Position numbers and translations under genes: made by a program. A stretch of 40,959 nucleotides of DNA, taken from Dimargaris cristalligena (Eukaryota; Kickxellomycota; Dimargaritomycetes; Dimargaritales; Dimargaritaceae). The stretch is from contig JANBQC010000227.1 of assembly GCA_027576995.1 (NCBI GenBank), forward strand, positions 1-40,959, given 5' to 3'. Positions within the stretch are counted from its first letter, which is position 1; the number at the start of each line of letters is the position of its first letter. The notes under the pieces are model-generated. The model did no database searches and was not told the DNA's origin. It saw only the letters and a program-made list of their open reading frames with translations. Of the stretch, positions 21,584 to 33,425 are shown one piece after another.

Positions 21584-22872
21584 TTACTCTGTAGGAATCA
21601 ACTGTGCCTCGTTCATCTCTCGCACGAGCTGCGGGAGCCACACCTCGCTATCCTGGGCATTCATAAACCGGGACGAGCCATGTTTGAACAGACGCTGAAG
21701 CTGCTTAAAGGACTCGGGTTCTAATGCACTAGCAAACAGGTTCAAGCCAATGCCCTTACGACTGGAACCCAAACACACTGGCACCGTTCCCGAATTTCCC
21801 CCTCTCGACTCCAATATTAACGTTAGTAGGCCAACTTCGTTGTTATCGGATAGGTGGATTGGTTTAAGTATATGCAGGAAAAATAAATGCCCCCCGTGAA
21901 CTTCGGGGACCGTAGTGAGGCCGGCTCGGGCCGTCGTGCCATTACTGGCCACCGAGCTATATTGCCAGTGGATTGATAAGAAACCCGCTCCCTGGAGTAA
22001 ATGGTAGTTGCGCATCTGGTCAACCAGATTACAACGAAGCCGACGAGCTGCTGTCGCCGAATGTATATGATAAGGCCGGTTAATACCGTAGAACTGCGTG
22101 ATGCTATCAATGCACGGGCCTTGTTTAAACATGGCGGCCAGGGTAATCGCTAGAGCAGCGAAGCTGCACGTGGTCCAACTGTGGGACTGGATATCCCTGT
22201 AGTAGTCTTTAACCATGAGGTCTAAGCTGACCAGGAATTGGACCAGGTCGGTGAATCGACTGGGCATTGCCAGTCGGACAATGGTCAGGTATGTCAGGGG
22301 TTCGAATAGAGTAGAACGCATGTCAGATACACCAGGGGACTGTTCGTAGGGAAGGACACTATACGGACCCATCATGATTCGAGTTTTACGTCTTCCCAGT
22401 GGGAGTACAGTGTCCATCATTCTTAACGTAGTATGGCCTGTCAAGATACCGAGTGCAGTGACGATTTGCTTGACATCGGCCAAATCATCCCACAGGCTTA
22501 ATAGAGGTAGGTCCTTGGCCAATTTCTGAGAGGATTGCTGGTTGAGGTTGCTATACCGCCAGGCTTCTTTTTGGAAAATCGGGTGGGTCCTGTTAAACTT
22601 TAGATAGTGGTAGTAGTCCTCGACATCATACCAGCGGATGGGTTCTTGCATCTGTTGACTGGGATCCGTCATATAGCGAAGCGCCTTGCCAAAGTACACG
22701 TCGGCACACAAAAACATGGTAATGGATAGCGGCTGGTCGAGAAGGACCATCCACGCCACTGCCGCATTTTGAAAGGCTCTCAGCGGCTTTTCCCCTCTAC
22801 TATAAAGACTCGCGCCGCGCTCGATGGCCTGGTACATTCTCTGTATAGCCTCACCAGAAATACAGGATAAGC
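21584..22872 (-). CDS. Uncharacterised protein, large 3' exon (no start codon of its own)
   Basis: The frame is open from just after an in-frame stop near 22909 down to 21584 but has no upstream ATG, so the 5' exon lies elsewhere. A good acceptor, CACACACATAG, ends at 22873. Joining it to the donor after 23283 in the signal-peptide/F-box frame (A|GTATTC) is in phase and gives a 537-residue protein. The 429 residues here are mixed alpha-type sequence with phrases such as WMVLLDQPLSITMFLCADVY and DLVQFLVSLDLMVKDYYRD. I see no zinc cluster, kinase, transporter or LRR motif, and no clear membrane span. I do not recognise the family. A fungal transcription-factor middle region was considered but the usual motifs are absent. 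Sure that it is coding; unsure of the 5' structure. Confidence 0.7.
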
Positions 22873-23235
22873 CTATGTGTGTGCACACGCTAGAGTGATG
22901 GCAATGGTATCATTATTCGGCATTTAGGTTAAAATAACAGTTATATGGGGCTTGGAAGGCATATGGGAGAAGTTCATTCAGGCTGTATAATGAAAAATCC
23001 ATTGGATGCGGCCAATATTACTGGTTAAAAGCTATTCGCACATATATTCACCCATACATATATTATGTACAACCTTATACAGCTGGTTTGAATTTTACCC
23101 ATATGGTGCAGAGGCCACCTACTCATCGGAAGATCAATGGCAAATACGGTAATTGTTTACGGATTTTCGCATTGAACAGGAGGCAAATCAACCAGGGACA
23201 GGCTGTATTTAGAAACTAATATTCCGGATGCCAGA

Positions 23236-23607
23236 TTAAACATTAGGGGTCCTGCTAACCAATCGATGGGTTATTAGAATACTCATGGCTGGCTCGGCAT
23301 GGGTGTGGCTATCGATATGCGCCCGGAGGACTTTGGTGGTATGGGTAAGGGCTTCACCAGACTCATAATAAGACAGATGTCCGACGATTTTATTAATAAT
23401 CTCTGGAGGTAGGGTGGTCAACCGGTCTGAGGGTGGGGGAGTTTCCACACGGTCCGGCGTATTCGGGTGGCAGTAAATTAGGCGAACTAACCTATTTACG
23501 AGGCTTGGCTTGGATAGGTCAGACGGTTTCGCGACCGACTGCTCGTTGAACGCAAAGGTGAGGCCTAGAGCAGCCCAGCTAATAATTAGGACGTGTTGTA
23601 CTTTCAT
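23236..23607 (-). CDS. Signal peptide plus F-box motif; probable first exon of the gene below
   Basis: From ATG 23607-23605 the product begins with a typical secretion signal (Lys-Val-Gln-His then VLIISWAALGLTFAF) and, after a Pro/Ser linker, an F-box-like motif at about 63-95 (LTTLPPEIINKIVGHLSYYE). Read straight through it ends at a TAA at 23238-23236 after 123 residues. I favour splicing at 23283 into 22872, which would remove only the last 15 residues (Ile-Leu-Ile-Thr-His onwards). An ATG 19 codons upstream (23664) would bury the signal peptide, so the inner start is preferred. F-box proteins act in the cytosol or nucleus, so a secretion signal is odd; the helix might be a membrane anchor. 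Could also be a small stand-alone gene. Confidence 0.55.
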   Translation of the reverse strand: MKVQHVLIISWAALGLTFAFNEQSVAKPSDLSKPSLVNRLVRLIYCHPNTPDRVETPPPSDRLTTLPPEIINKIVGHLSYYESGEALTHTTKVLRAHIDSHTHAEPAMSILITHRLVSRTPNV

Positions 23608-24618
23608 GGCAGGAGGAGAAGGTGCACGATTGAAATATTTAGAGGTACAGTATGATAAATTCAATAATAAATGATGGGACGGTGTGAGATAAAAGCCGTA
23701 GCGTTTGGATAGATATAATTTGTCTGTTAACCAATAAATAAAAATAGGGGTTGCTTCTCAAACTTTTCTTATTAGCCTAGTATACCTTTCCTTGGCCACT
23801 CCTTATGTAAACCCCCCTCCATGTAAGTCCCTGAATAAAAGGCACGACGCTACTGATTCATTATCCCCTCGATATTATACTTTTACTAAATACCGGGTGT
23901 CTAGTTGTTATAATCATGAGAATCTAAATGAGCCAAGTAACCCCGGGTAATGCGGAAGTGTATACAAGCAGGTAACTGTTGACCAGCGAATTTATTACTG
24001 GCACTACACGCTTGCAAATTACACTTCAGTTCGGCTCAATCTGCTTTTTTTTGCGACATTGGCAAAATAATCTGTCAAACACAAGCGCAAATGGAGTTTG
24101 AGGTTAAATACCAATCTAGTATTTTGTTGGTCATATAATGTCCCAAAAGGGAAGAATAAGCCTGCGTTTACACTGATTTTTTAGGGTGATAATGGAAGAG
24201 GGATAGGGCCCACCATCTAAAGCATCAGATATTTATTTATACCAAGTATTGGCGAAACCGGGCTCTATGGTGGTCCGTCAACTAATATAATTGGTTCGTT
24301 CCCTGGTCCATTGGTCCAAGCATGACAGCTGCAGCCCTCTTCTGAGTATAACGCCTGGCCTTCCTCCAATAGGGTATACTTTTTCAGCAACGGGGGCTGA
24401 ATTTACTGGCATTTGGTTCGATTCCCTTGTACTTTTACTCTGACTCTAGCGCTAGCTCTGGCTCCTGTTTGTATTTGTATTTGCTCTTCTTGCTCTTAAT
24501 TCCACATTCCCTTTTTGTCGCCTAAAGTTCAGCCGTGCGATAACTATTGGCTATTTATCTATTTATTTTGGTTTAATTGATATTTACTATCCGTCTGGGG
24601 TAATCTCGTGCTATCGCC
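23608..24618. promoter_or_regulatory. Divergent intergenic region between the minus-strand and plus-strand gene halves
   Basis: About 1 kb separates the start codons of the two divergent genes, so both promoters must lie here. The last 200 nt before 24619 are pyrimidine-rich (CTCTTCTTGCTCTT near 24485, CTTTTTGTCGCC near 24510), as is common before fungal transcription starts. A convincing TATA box is not visible for either gene. Confidence 0.4.
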
Positions 24619-27600
24619 ATGACCTCCGACAGCCCACTACCATCCGCCGTACCGCCATCGTTTCCCCCCGTTCCTTCCCGGTCCAGCGAAGCATCGCCTA
24701 CCGCCCGATTCAACCATGCAGCTGAACCGATTTACTATGGCGCCACCGCTGCTAAGCGACCGTCGGTCACCAATCAATCGGCCTTGGAGATGGTCGTTGC
24801 CATGATAACCGCCGTCTGCCGATCCATACCCACCCGCGCCCTCTACCACCATTTGGAGACCAAGTGGCGCTCACTCCACTTCGTAGTACTGAGCGCCATG
24901 GTCGCCTGCATCACCATTCTGCTCTCCAATTACTTCTATACCCGCTTCGCCCTCCCCTACTTCCAATTCCGGGCCACGGGTTCGCTGGTCGCCGGTCTTT
25001 TGGTGATTGTCTTTCTGGTCCTTAACGCGTACATTCTGAACCGCGAAATTAACCTGTCCCGGTTGGAATGGGTACAGCGGGTGAACGCCTTGGTGTACAA
25101 GATTTCGTTTTTACATACCCGTCAACCTGGGCCGTCGACGGCTAGCAAACTAAACCTCGACGGTGGTCCACCGCCATTTCCCTGCGAGGGTACCGATGTG
25201 GAGGCGGCCCTGGGTTATGCTAGAGCGTCCGGGAGTCGGCCCCCAGTCGTACGGTTCGGCTCCAGCCAATCGCCCACCATGGCCTCTACGGGATCGGGTG
25301 GGGGCGTATTCAGTCTACCCGCGGTTCCCCCCACCCAGGTGGGTGAGGTGCATCTCGGGGACAATACGAACAGCCATGCGCTGGCCAAAACCCCCCTCAA
25401 CGGGTCCGTATCGGCCTATTCGGTAATTCGGGACCGGGAGCTCCTACTGGTACCCTCGGCTCTATTATGTGCCGGCGACTTTATTGTCCTTAATATCGGT
25501 GAGAGCCTGCCAGGGGATGCCACCTACGTAGGGCCCTGGGTCAATCTCACCAATTTTACCGAGTCATACCTGGCGGCACTAGACCTAGACAATGGTAGCC
25601 ATGGACCGACGGCGCCCACAAATGATCTACTGTGCCTCAAGGCTGGCCAGGCCTTCACCCCAATATTTCTAAGGGCCCGGGCTATTCAGCCACTGGCTTT
25701 ATATGACACCGAGGGTGAGCGGCCCCTATACTGTTGCCAGCACGTCTTTCAACTTCGGGCCACTCCCTTCTCGGACGACCTGCGGTCGGCGCTGGCCTAC
25801 GAGGGCTGCCCCAACTCGGTGTTGGATAACCAAATCATGGCCCTCTGCCATTTCCTTCTAGGTCGAGTTCTCGGGGTGTGCTTCCTGCTTTCGGTAACCA
25901 TAAACATCATTCGGTTTGTCCTACTCGATATTGTATACCCCAAGTACCGGCCGGATCTGGTCCACGAAACCAACCCCGGCGCAGCCCCCCAGCCCTGGCG
26001 GACCAATGCCCTCGAGTATATCGGAACTTACCAGATCTACGTGCTACTACCCTTTTGCGGCCTAGCCCTCCCTCTTTTGATCATTCTCGCGCGCACCTAC
26101 GCCAACGCCCAGATTCTTATTTTACTCGACGCATTACAGCACTCGAAAACCGACTACGAAGACTCGGACGATATTGACGAGTTCGACATGGATGCCCCAC
26201 CCCCCACTAAAAATATCACGGTGTCCAAAGCGGACGTGTGGATCAAATTTCTCCAACTGCTCTCCCGGAGTGATTTCCGGAATTTATCCCGATCTAATCG
26301 CCTGGTCGAGTCGCTGGGCAATACGACCGTGATTTGTGCTGTAGACCGAGACGGTACCATCACCCGATCCTTCCCCGCCGTTGACCAAATTTTGTTCATT
26401 GATCACAATAATACCATGGTTAGCGTCGATGTGATGGAAGACAAAATCTACACCAACGGCGTGGCTTTTGAGGAAAGCGGCTGGGAACGGCATCTGGCCT
26501 CCCTCAAACCCCTGGGCCTCAATTTCCTGCTAAATTCCAACTGCGGGGCCTCCCTCGGTCGCTACCGCCTGGATCCTCATAAACGCCAGAACCCCCTCCA
26601 AGGATTTTGCAAAATCGATGCGGCTCAACAAACTTGCCTCTGCCGAATCGGACACGAAATCGGATTCACCACCGAAGCCCTCTCCTCATTCGCTAAACTG
26701 GAACAGATCAGTGTGCTGGCCCCCCACCACCCGTCGGTACCAGTACTCACCTCCCTGCTGGACCCGGCCACCCCGAGCATGGTGTCCACGGTCTACGCCG
26801 AACGTACATCGGGATCGAACCAACTCCTTTCAGACGGTCAGGTCCCCCTGGTGCTAGATATGTGTTCGGATTACTGGGATGGGAAACGGGTCCGACCCTT
26901 GACCCTGGCCATGAAGCAGGAAATCATCGAACTCTACCAAAACGCCCTCGAAAACGATATTCAGACCGTGGCCTTCGCTTACCGACCCATCGGACCGGAA
27001 GAATTAGGGCCGACCTGGGCCCCGGTACCGGCGGGCGCTAAGGCGACGCAGAATTCGGTTTGCCTGGAACTGACGGCGGACGACCACCAGCAGTCTTCGT
27101 GGCGCTGGCTTTACCGTAAACCGGCCCAGCCCCATACTTACGGGTCCGAAATATCGGCGGCTCGCCCGAGTAGCCCGCTATCATCCACCGGCACTAGCCC
27201 CGGAATGGAAACCCCCGGATCCCCGGCTGAATTATCCCCGTCGCACTCGGCTAAGGAGCCCTCCTCCCCGCACTCCCCAGCGAACCTTCCCCCTACTCGG
27301 GATTCGCCCAGTCCGCCAATTCTGTTAAATGATACTACTGGTTGCTGTACTGACCGGGGCGATGGTAGTGGGGTTAGTAGTGGTTGTGGAGCTGGCGGGC
27401 CATTCCAACCCACCCTTCATTTAGACCCCGCGGATACACGGCCCCGGGTCGAACGTGACCGCCTGCGTGCCTTGGTTCAGGGCCAGATTTTCCTAGGCCT
27501 AACTACCCTATGCCCCGTCCCCAAGGTCGATGTGTGTGATGTCATTGAAGATCTCGGGCTGGCCGGTATCCGCTTCGTCTATTTCTCCCAGGCCCGCGAA

Positions 27601-29552
27601 CGGGAAAGTAAGGCCTTTGCCGAGCGCCTGGGCCTGGCCACGGACTGGAATTCCTGCATTCTCCTGTCCTCCAATCGTACCCCCAGCCGAGACCCTATTA
27701 CGGCGGTGGTCAGTCCCTTAGTAAATGGGGATGCCATATTCGACGATACCCTTCATCCCCACGCCCACGCTACCACCACAGCCACAACCACAGCCACTGC
27801 TACTGCCGCTGTCCCCGCCGATGTGGATGATCCGACCCAACAACTCCTCCCCTACTACCACCTCCCTGCTAACGAAGAATCCCCGGCCTTTCTCTTACCC
27901 AACGGTTACCTCGAAGACCACGATATTAAAACCCAATTGCCCCGCGGCATCGAAAACATCCGGCCCCATTTGGCCGACGTCGACGATATCCCGCTCCAGG
28001 TATCGTTGTTTGCGGAAGCGAACTGGGAGGCTATGCGCGAGATGTTCAGGATTTACCAAGAAGAGGGGGAAGTGGTGTGCTGCATCGGGAGTGGACTTAA
28101 GGCCTCTAACCCTATGAATTTTGCGACGGTAAGTTGTGAGCTATGTTAGATGTTAACAGGCTCGAAGTCATTTTAGGTTTTACTATCAATGTAATGCGCA
28201 CGCCTGTATTTTTTTGAATTTACTATGGTTTTGATTTGACTAACCGATATTACCGCCACTTTTTTTTAAAACTCTCTCTTCCTCTGAAATATTAATATTA
28301 TGTGATGGACCTCCACCAGGCCGATTTTGCGATTGCCATCGATCCCTATCCTATGGGATTCCGGGGGCTGTATCGAGATGCGACCCCCGAATTCTCTTCG
28401 CCGCTGGTTTCTTTACAAACCCCGCGGGATGTGGCCACCTCTTTCCACATCGGGGCCGGCCTTATTAGCTTACCATGCTCGCTGACATTCCAGTACGACA
28501 CTAGTTTGTACGTCTTAACTCAGATCATTCGGGAGGCCCGGTGGCTGTTGTCGTGTATCCGTCAGGTAAGAACCTGCACTTTAATAACAATGGTTATACG
28601 ATGCTAACGGACTCCGCCTATTTATTTACACTGGTATATACTATTATTTTAATTTATATCGGCTTCACCAGGCATAACCTTTTGTATTGGCAACTGTATT
28701 TATCAACACTAATCGATAAGCACTTTTGTATAACTGTACTAACGGACTTTTTGTGTGGGATTGGCATCACTATTTGGATTATGGCTATCATCTCTACAGG
28801 GGGGCTGTTTCCTCATTGGTATCCATGTCGCAGTGGTGCTCTGCCTGCTGCTCTCCTACGCAACGCTACTCCCCCCGGTTTTTGAAGGGATCCACATTCT
28901 CTGGATCCTTTGTTTCCTGACCCCCCTCTTTGGGCTGCCCTTTTTGTTCGTAGAGCCCGAACCCGATATTATGACCACCATGTTAGTGAAGAACAATGTC
29001 CAATCCCAAAACATCGCCCGATTGTTCAAGTACGCCCTGGTCAGTTTCGCTCTGCCCAGTATCGTCTGTGTGTTCACGTATCTCATTGCGCTCCAGAGCC
29101 TACTGGATATCGGGTACGCCGACCTGTACGCCCGGTTTATCTACGTGAACTGGTCGGCCTTGACCGACGAGAGCCAGTGGGCGATTCTCTACGCCCAAAC
29201 GCTGACGAGTTGTATGTTCGTATATTACATGGTCTGCCTGAGCGCCTCGTTCCTACACCGCACCCATTTCCTGATCCGGAAAGCGCCCTGGTCCAACCGT
29301 TGCTGGCTGTTGATTTGCCCCTTTATCCTGCTGTGCCAATGTGCGTTTGCTGCGGCGACCATGGCCTCGGGACCGCCTAATCTAATGGACCGGTTGCCGT
29401 GGTACTATTACGCCGTTACCCTGGTTGCCCCCGTCTTCTTCGTACCTTTCCAGGAGCTGATCAAGTGGCACGATAAGAAACACGTTGTGCTGTTCCAGAA
29501 ACGCTCCAAATTGGAATTCAACACCAAACTGGGGCTCCATTCCCCAATTTAG
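24619..29552 (+). CDS. TMEM94/ERMA-like P-type ATPase homologue, three exons
   Basis: Exons are 24619-28128, 28320-28565 and 28800-29552, with donors GTAAGT and GTAAGA, acceptors CACCAG and CTACAG, all phase 0, giving 1502 residues. TM1-2 lie at about 85-145. An actuator-like region (AGDFIVLNIGESLPGDATYV) lies at about 285-305, TM3-4 at about 405-500, and the phosphorylation-site motif is Asp576-Arg-Asp-Gly-Thr580 inside VICAVDRDGTI. The TMEM94 signature IRFVYFSQARERESKAFAE is near 985. A degenerate hinge, CIGSG...NFAT|ADFAIAID, is split by intron 1. Exon 3 adds six TM segments, making ten as in animal TMEM94. The human protein is reported as an ER magnesium-uptake pump (ERMA); ER location and Mg transport are inferred. 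Unlike the canonical TGDGxNDxxAL hinge, the GDG and ND are missing. Low-complexity inserts at about 172-260, 855-950 and 1045-1075 lengthen it. AATAAA is at 29949-29954. Confidence 0.88.
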
Positions 29553-30889
29553 GTATTACCGCGTCGGGTGTTCGTCTGTCCCCTCGCCATTAAGAATTGC
29601 CATTTTCATACTACGGATAATGTACTGGGGTGAATGGCCGAGGTACCGCCGCCGAGGCTTGTTGATGGGTGGGGCTTTTTGTTGGGTTATATAGATATTC
29701 AGTTTAAACTTGGCCCCAAATGTAAATTACCCATCCTATGGCCATATCTTCGCACGTCTGCCCCCTGCTACTCTAGTTGGTCGCGGCCTATATCCGCCCT
29801 GGTAACCTTATCCGGCTTTGTAAAGTACCCATATTTTCCTATCCAGCCATGATGCCCTTTACATTTCATCAATTTCTAGAGACCTGATTATTTAGGCGTG
29901 GGCTGTTATTACTGCCTGTCGTCCATCTTACCATCCCCCCCTGTATCTAATAAATTACTTTATGTTATGTGACCGGGATGCCTTTTTTAACCGGGGTAAT
30001 TATGTGCGGTATTGTTCCATCATTCCGATATTCACCCATCCTCGTTTTATCTTGAATGGCTATTAATAGACTGTGAAGGATCATTGCCACTGAAGGGTAG
30101 GTAAGACTTACTGGACTGGGTTTACCTGGTGGTTACTAGATGGTAGTGTAAAGTGATCCGGGTCCCGCCTCCTCCTTGTGGGGTGCTTCAGCTTATTATT
30201 TCGGGATGTTGGTGTCTTTTTCAGCCGGGTGGATTCAATAGCCGCTTTGTTCTTTCTATTCAAGCAGCCCCTTTCACCCGATTATGTTGGGTGATTTTAC
30301 ACCCTCTAAAACTGACCAAGAAGCCAACCACACCAGGCTGCGTTGGTTGGTAAGCTTCCATATCGCCAGCCCCCTTGAAGAGACGCCCGGTATACGAGGC
30401 TGAGACTAGCCTTGGCGGGAGGAGAGGCAGGGCGGGAATCCCCCTGGACAGTGGTAGTTGTACTAGAGGGGCACAACTGACCGCCCCCTTTGCCTTGATT
30501 GCAAACATTTATGCGAATCGGAGACAACCAGGGCTTGCTGGGGTGGAGGGAGTCCTTTAAGGCCGGGTCTTGGTCTAGCGTGATGGACAAAGCGCCTCGC
30601 AAAGACCCGCCGCCGTCTTCTTAGTTTCCCTTGCTTCCTACTTTAGGCTGAAGCACTAGGTAAAATTATGGTGGGCGGACGAGGGCAGCTGGTGTGTCTA
30701 TGCATACATGCATTCATTTATTCATTCATTCACTGGCTCCGGGGGGTGCTTCTGGATTAATCTGCTATATACAGGGGTATGCTATCTGAAATCTGTCAAC
30801 ATGCATACATCGAGAATGGTTCATAGTGAAGACCAGGCCGCTCGCACCATAATTACTTCCTTTTTCCCTCTCTCTCTCTCTGCGCGTCA
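29553..30889. other. Intergenic spacer without a recognisable gene; short simple repeats
   Basis: This is 1.3 kb of spacer. It contains short (ATTC/ATTT) repeats at 30711-30731 and a (CT)7 run at 30868-30881 just before the TATA box of the next gene. Small open frames on both strands lack family features. I see no tRNA cloverleaf. Confidence 0.45.
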
Positions 30890-30897
30890 TATATAAG
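30890..30897 (+). promoter_or_regulatory. TATA box of the secreted TPGYP-repeat protein gene
   Basis: TATATAAG follows a (CT)7 run and precedes the ATG at 31102 by about 205 nt, leaving a pyrimidine-rich leader. It is the clearest TATA box in the window and suggests a strongly or conditionally expressed gene. Confidence 0.6.
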
Positions 30898-31101
30898 GCC
30901 GCTTCTCCGGTCGGACTGAGCACATCAACGCACAGCCACATTCTCCTACGTTTACACTCCTCCTCATTTTCTGTACTAAAATTCCCTTTCAGTTACGCTT
31001 AACGACCCACCTTCCACCACACGGAGCCTGCATCTCCGTACACCACTTCTTACGTATCTATTTCGTTTCGTTTTTTACGCTCAATCGATACTAGCTTAAA
31101 T

Positions 31102-32634
31102 ATGGTTCGCATGCTTTGGGCATTGGTGGGCAGCTACGTGTGCCTGGCGCACACCACCGCTCGTCCCCAACCGCCGCGCTATGGCCTTCAGCCTTCCTAC
31201 GGAAATTACCAACCCCGCCACTTGGCCCGTCGCAACTACGAAGTGACCGCCCCGCCTTGCACGAGCACCTCCGTTACCCCGGGCTATCCCCAGGTATCCG
31301 CGCCCACCCCGTTGTCGTCGGCGGATAACCAGGTGACGGGACGTGACTACGAGGCGACTATTTCGCCCCCGAGTACCCCCGTTGCAGCCACCTCCGTGAC
31401 CCCTAACTACCCGCAAGTTTCCCCTCCGACCGAGGCCACTACCACGCCGGGCTATGAGCAAATTCCGCCCCCCAGCAATAGTCAGACCAGCGACTCGCCA
31501 TTGACCACCACGATTAACACTGGATCGGGCGTAACCACTTCCATCACCCCCAGTTATCCGCAAGTGCCGGCACCGTCTGATTCTTCGGCGGTGGATAGTA
31601 GTGAAACCGACCAGGGCAATCAGCCGACTTCCCCTTCCACTAACGCCACCATTACCCCGGGTTATCCGCAAAATTCTCCTCCTGGAAATAGCCAGGGCAG
31701 CCCTCTGCCGTCGACTACTCCTAGCGGTTCCCCCACTCCCGGGTACCCAACCATTACCGAGACCCAGGCATACACCCACTATACGTCGGCAACGCCGACT
31801 GACATTGGCACCAACGTGGCGAGCTGGAACACCTACGCTGCAACCCCAAGCCCTTCTACCATGACTGACCTCGAGTCCCTGCCTTACTGTGATGAGCCAA
31901 CCTCTACCCCTAGTGGCGACGAGTGCGATGACAGTGATGACCAGTGTGATGACGATGACTGCGACTGCGAAGCCGACGACGGTACCGGCGGCGATGATGA
32001 CTGCGAAACCGATGACGGTACCGACGGTGAGGGTGACTGCGAATGCGATGGAACCAATACCACCGATTTGGAGTGTGTATCCGGTGTGGCCTCCATGCAT
32101 ACCCACACCCATTCCCAAACCGCTGTACGCCCAACTGCTACCACCATATCGGCCACTATACCGTCAAATATTACCCCCGTCAGCCCCGACACTCAGGCAC
32201 CTTCCGAAACCCCTACTACGGCCAATGCCAGTGCTTCAGCTTCCAGCACCGGGAATCCCACTGCCACTCCCGGCTACCCGACGCTCCCGCCTCCGGTCGA
32301 TACTCCTACAACCGCTAACGACAGCAGCTCGGTTCCCGATAACGCCTATCCCACCACCACACCCGGGTACCCTATAGTCCAACCTCCGGCCAGCACCCCC
32401 ACAGCTGCTAATGGCAGCAGCTCGGCTCCCGCTAATACCTACCCCACTACCACGCCTGGGTACCCTGTAGTCCAGCCCCCGGCCAATACCCCCACCGCGA
32501 CTGGCAACGGCCCCGTAGCGCCCCCTTCGGCCACCCCCACTGGGACCCCCGTGGCCAATACGGATGTAACTCCTACTTCTACTCCCGGCTACGACTACGC
32601 TCGTATTCCGATTACCCCGGCCGCAGCTTACTAA
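31102..32634 (+). CDS. Secreted Pro/Thr-rich TPGYP-repeat protein with Asp/Cys-rich core
   Basis: The 510-residue product starts with a secretion signal (MVRMLWALVGSYVCLAHTTA) and has no other membrane segment. Ten spaced copies of a Thr-Pro-x-Tyr-x-x-x-x-Pro motif follow, such as TPGYPQVSAP, TPNYPQVSPP, TPGYPTLPPP and TPGYPVVQPP. They are separated by Ser/Thr/Pro/Asn linkers that would be heavily O-glycosylated. Six repeats precede and four follow a block of about 45 residues (about 274-318) made almost only of Asp, Cys, Gly, Glu and Thr, with Cys-Asp-Asp-Asp-Asp-Cys-Asp-Cys in its centre. A wall or extracellular-matrix protein with an acidic, possibly metal- or calcium-binding core is inferred. 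No GPI signal is visible at the C-terminus (ends PITPAAAY). A long open frame on the opposite strand is a by-product of the repeats. AATAAA is at 32751-32756. Confidence 0.85.
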   Translation: MVRMLWALVGSYVCLAHTTARPQPPRYGLQPSYGNYQPRHLARRNYEVTAPPCTSTSVTPGYPQVSAPTPLSSADNQVTGRDYEATISPPSTPVAATSVTPNYPQVSPPTEATTTPGYEQIPPPSNSQTSDSPLTTTINTGSGVTTSITPSYPQVPAPSDSSAVDSSETDQGNQPTSPSTNATITPGYPQNSPPGNSQGSPLPSTTPSGSPTPGYPTITETQAYTHYTSATPTDIGTNVASWNTYAATPSPSTMTDLESLPYCDEPTSTPSGDECDDSDDQCDDDDCDCEADDGTGGDDDCETDDGTDGEGDCECDGTNTTDLECVSGVASMHTHTHSQTAVRPTATTISATIPSNITPVSPDTQAPSETPTTANASASASSTGNPTATPGYPTLPPPVDTPTTANDSSSVPDNAYPTTTPGYPIVQPPASTPTAANGSSSAPANTYPTTTPGYPVVQPPANTPTATGNGPVAPPSATPTGTPVANTDVTPTSTPGYDYARIPITPAAAY

Positions 32635-33317
32635 TGCCATGTATGCTACTTACTTGGCATTCTGTGTCCGTAAAACAGGCCCAACTTACCCATTGCTAAT
32701 GGAAAGTACCAAGATCAGACCCGTAAGCTTCTTATTTTCCACCGACCCACAATAAATGGGTAGAAGATCTCGATGCTGTCGAGATAAGTTTAAATAAAGC
32801 AAGTCGAATGGACTAGAGTACATTTCCGCAGTATATTTGGTAATGGCGGAAAATTAAGTTATTCTGGAAACTGGTATTGACGGACCTTAAGCTGAACAAT
32901 AGGGTGACTGTTAGTGGGTCTCCACTCCTTCGCTGTAAGGCAGTCCAATGGAACGACAGTCAATGACCACACTAACCAGAAAGCCAACTACTGATGACAG
33001 TCCAAAAGAGACCTTTTTATTTCCAGCGAGCAGCTCTGCAAAGGCTACTTTCGCTTGCAGGTTATGCCAAGCCAGCAGCCGCAGTTCCCAGCTCATCAAA
33101 GTTCGCACTTCTCACGCCCACCTGTGGGCTTTCTTCAGTCAAGAGGGCTACGCCAAATCCGCTCTATTGTTTGGCTGCCCACCAGTCCAAGCGTGTTGTG
33201 CTGAGCGGGGGAAGGTAAAAGGGATGCCGAGCCTCACCCTTCACCCGGTCAGTTATTTGTGTCCCTTGCCTTTTGCTTCCTGTTTCCCTGCATTTACCTA
33301 TCCCCCCAGTTTGCTAC
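32635..33317. other. Intergenic spacer
   Basis: The spacer holds the poly(A) signals of the upstream gene (32751-32756 and a second near 32792). The stretch 32900-33250 has open frames on both strands without domain features, which I do not accept as genes. Confidence 0.45.
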
Positions 33318-33327
33318 TTTATATAGG
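33318..33327 (+). promoter_or_regulatory. TATA box of the DUF4139 gene
   Basis: TTTATATAGG lies about 100 nt before the ATG at 33426. The leader between them is strongly pyrimidine-rich. Confidence 0.55.
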
Positions 33328-33425
33328 CCTGTTCTTCTTATTCCCTGCCTCATTCACCTCCCCACTATTGCCAAGCCCTTCCTCCCATTTTTCTTTACCA
33401 CCCCCTCTCACCAACCCACTCCAAC

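Noticed and set aside
31096..32118. 340-codon open frame on the minus strand opposite the secreted repeat protein
   Set aside because: It is the mirror of Pro/Thr/Gly-rich repeats, is itself low-complexity Arg/Gly/Val sequence without family features, and overlaps a gene with its own TATA box and signal peptide.
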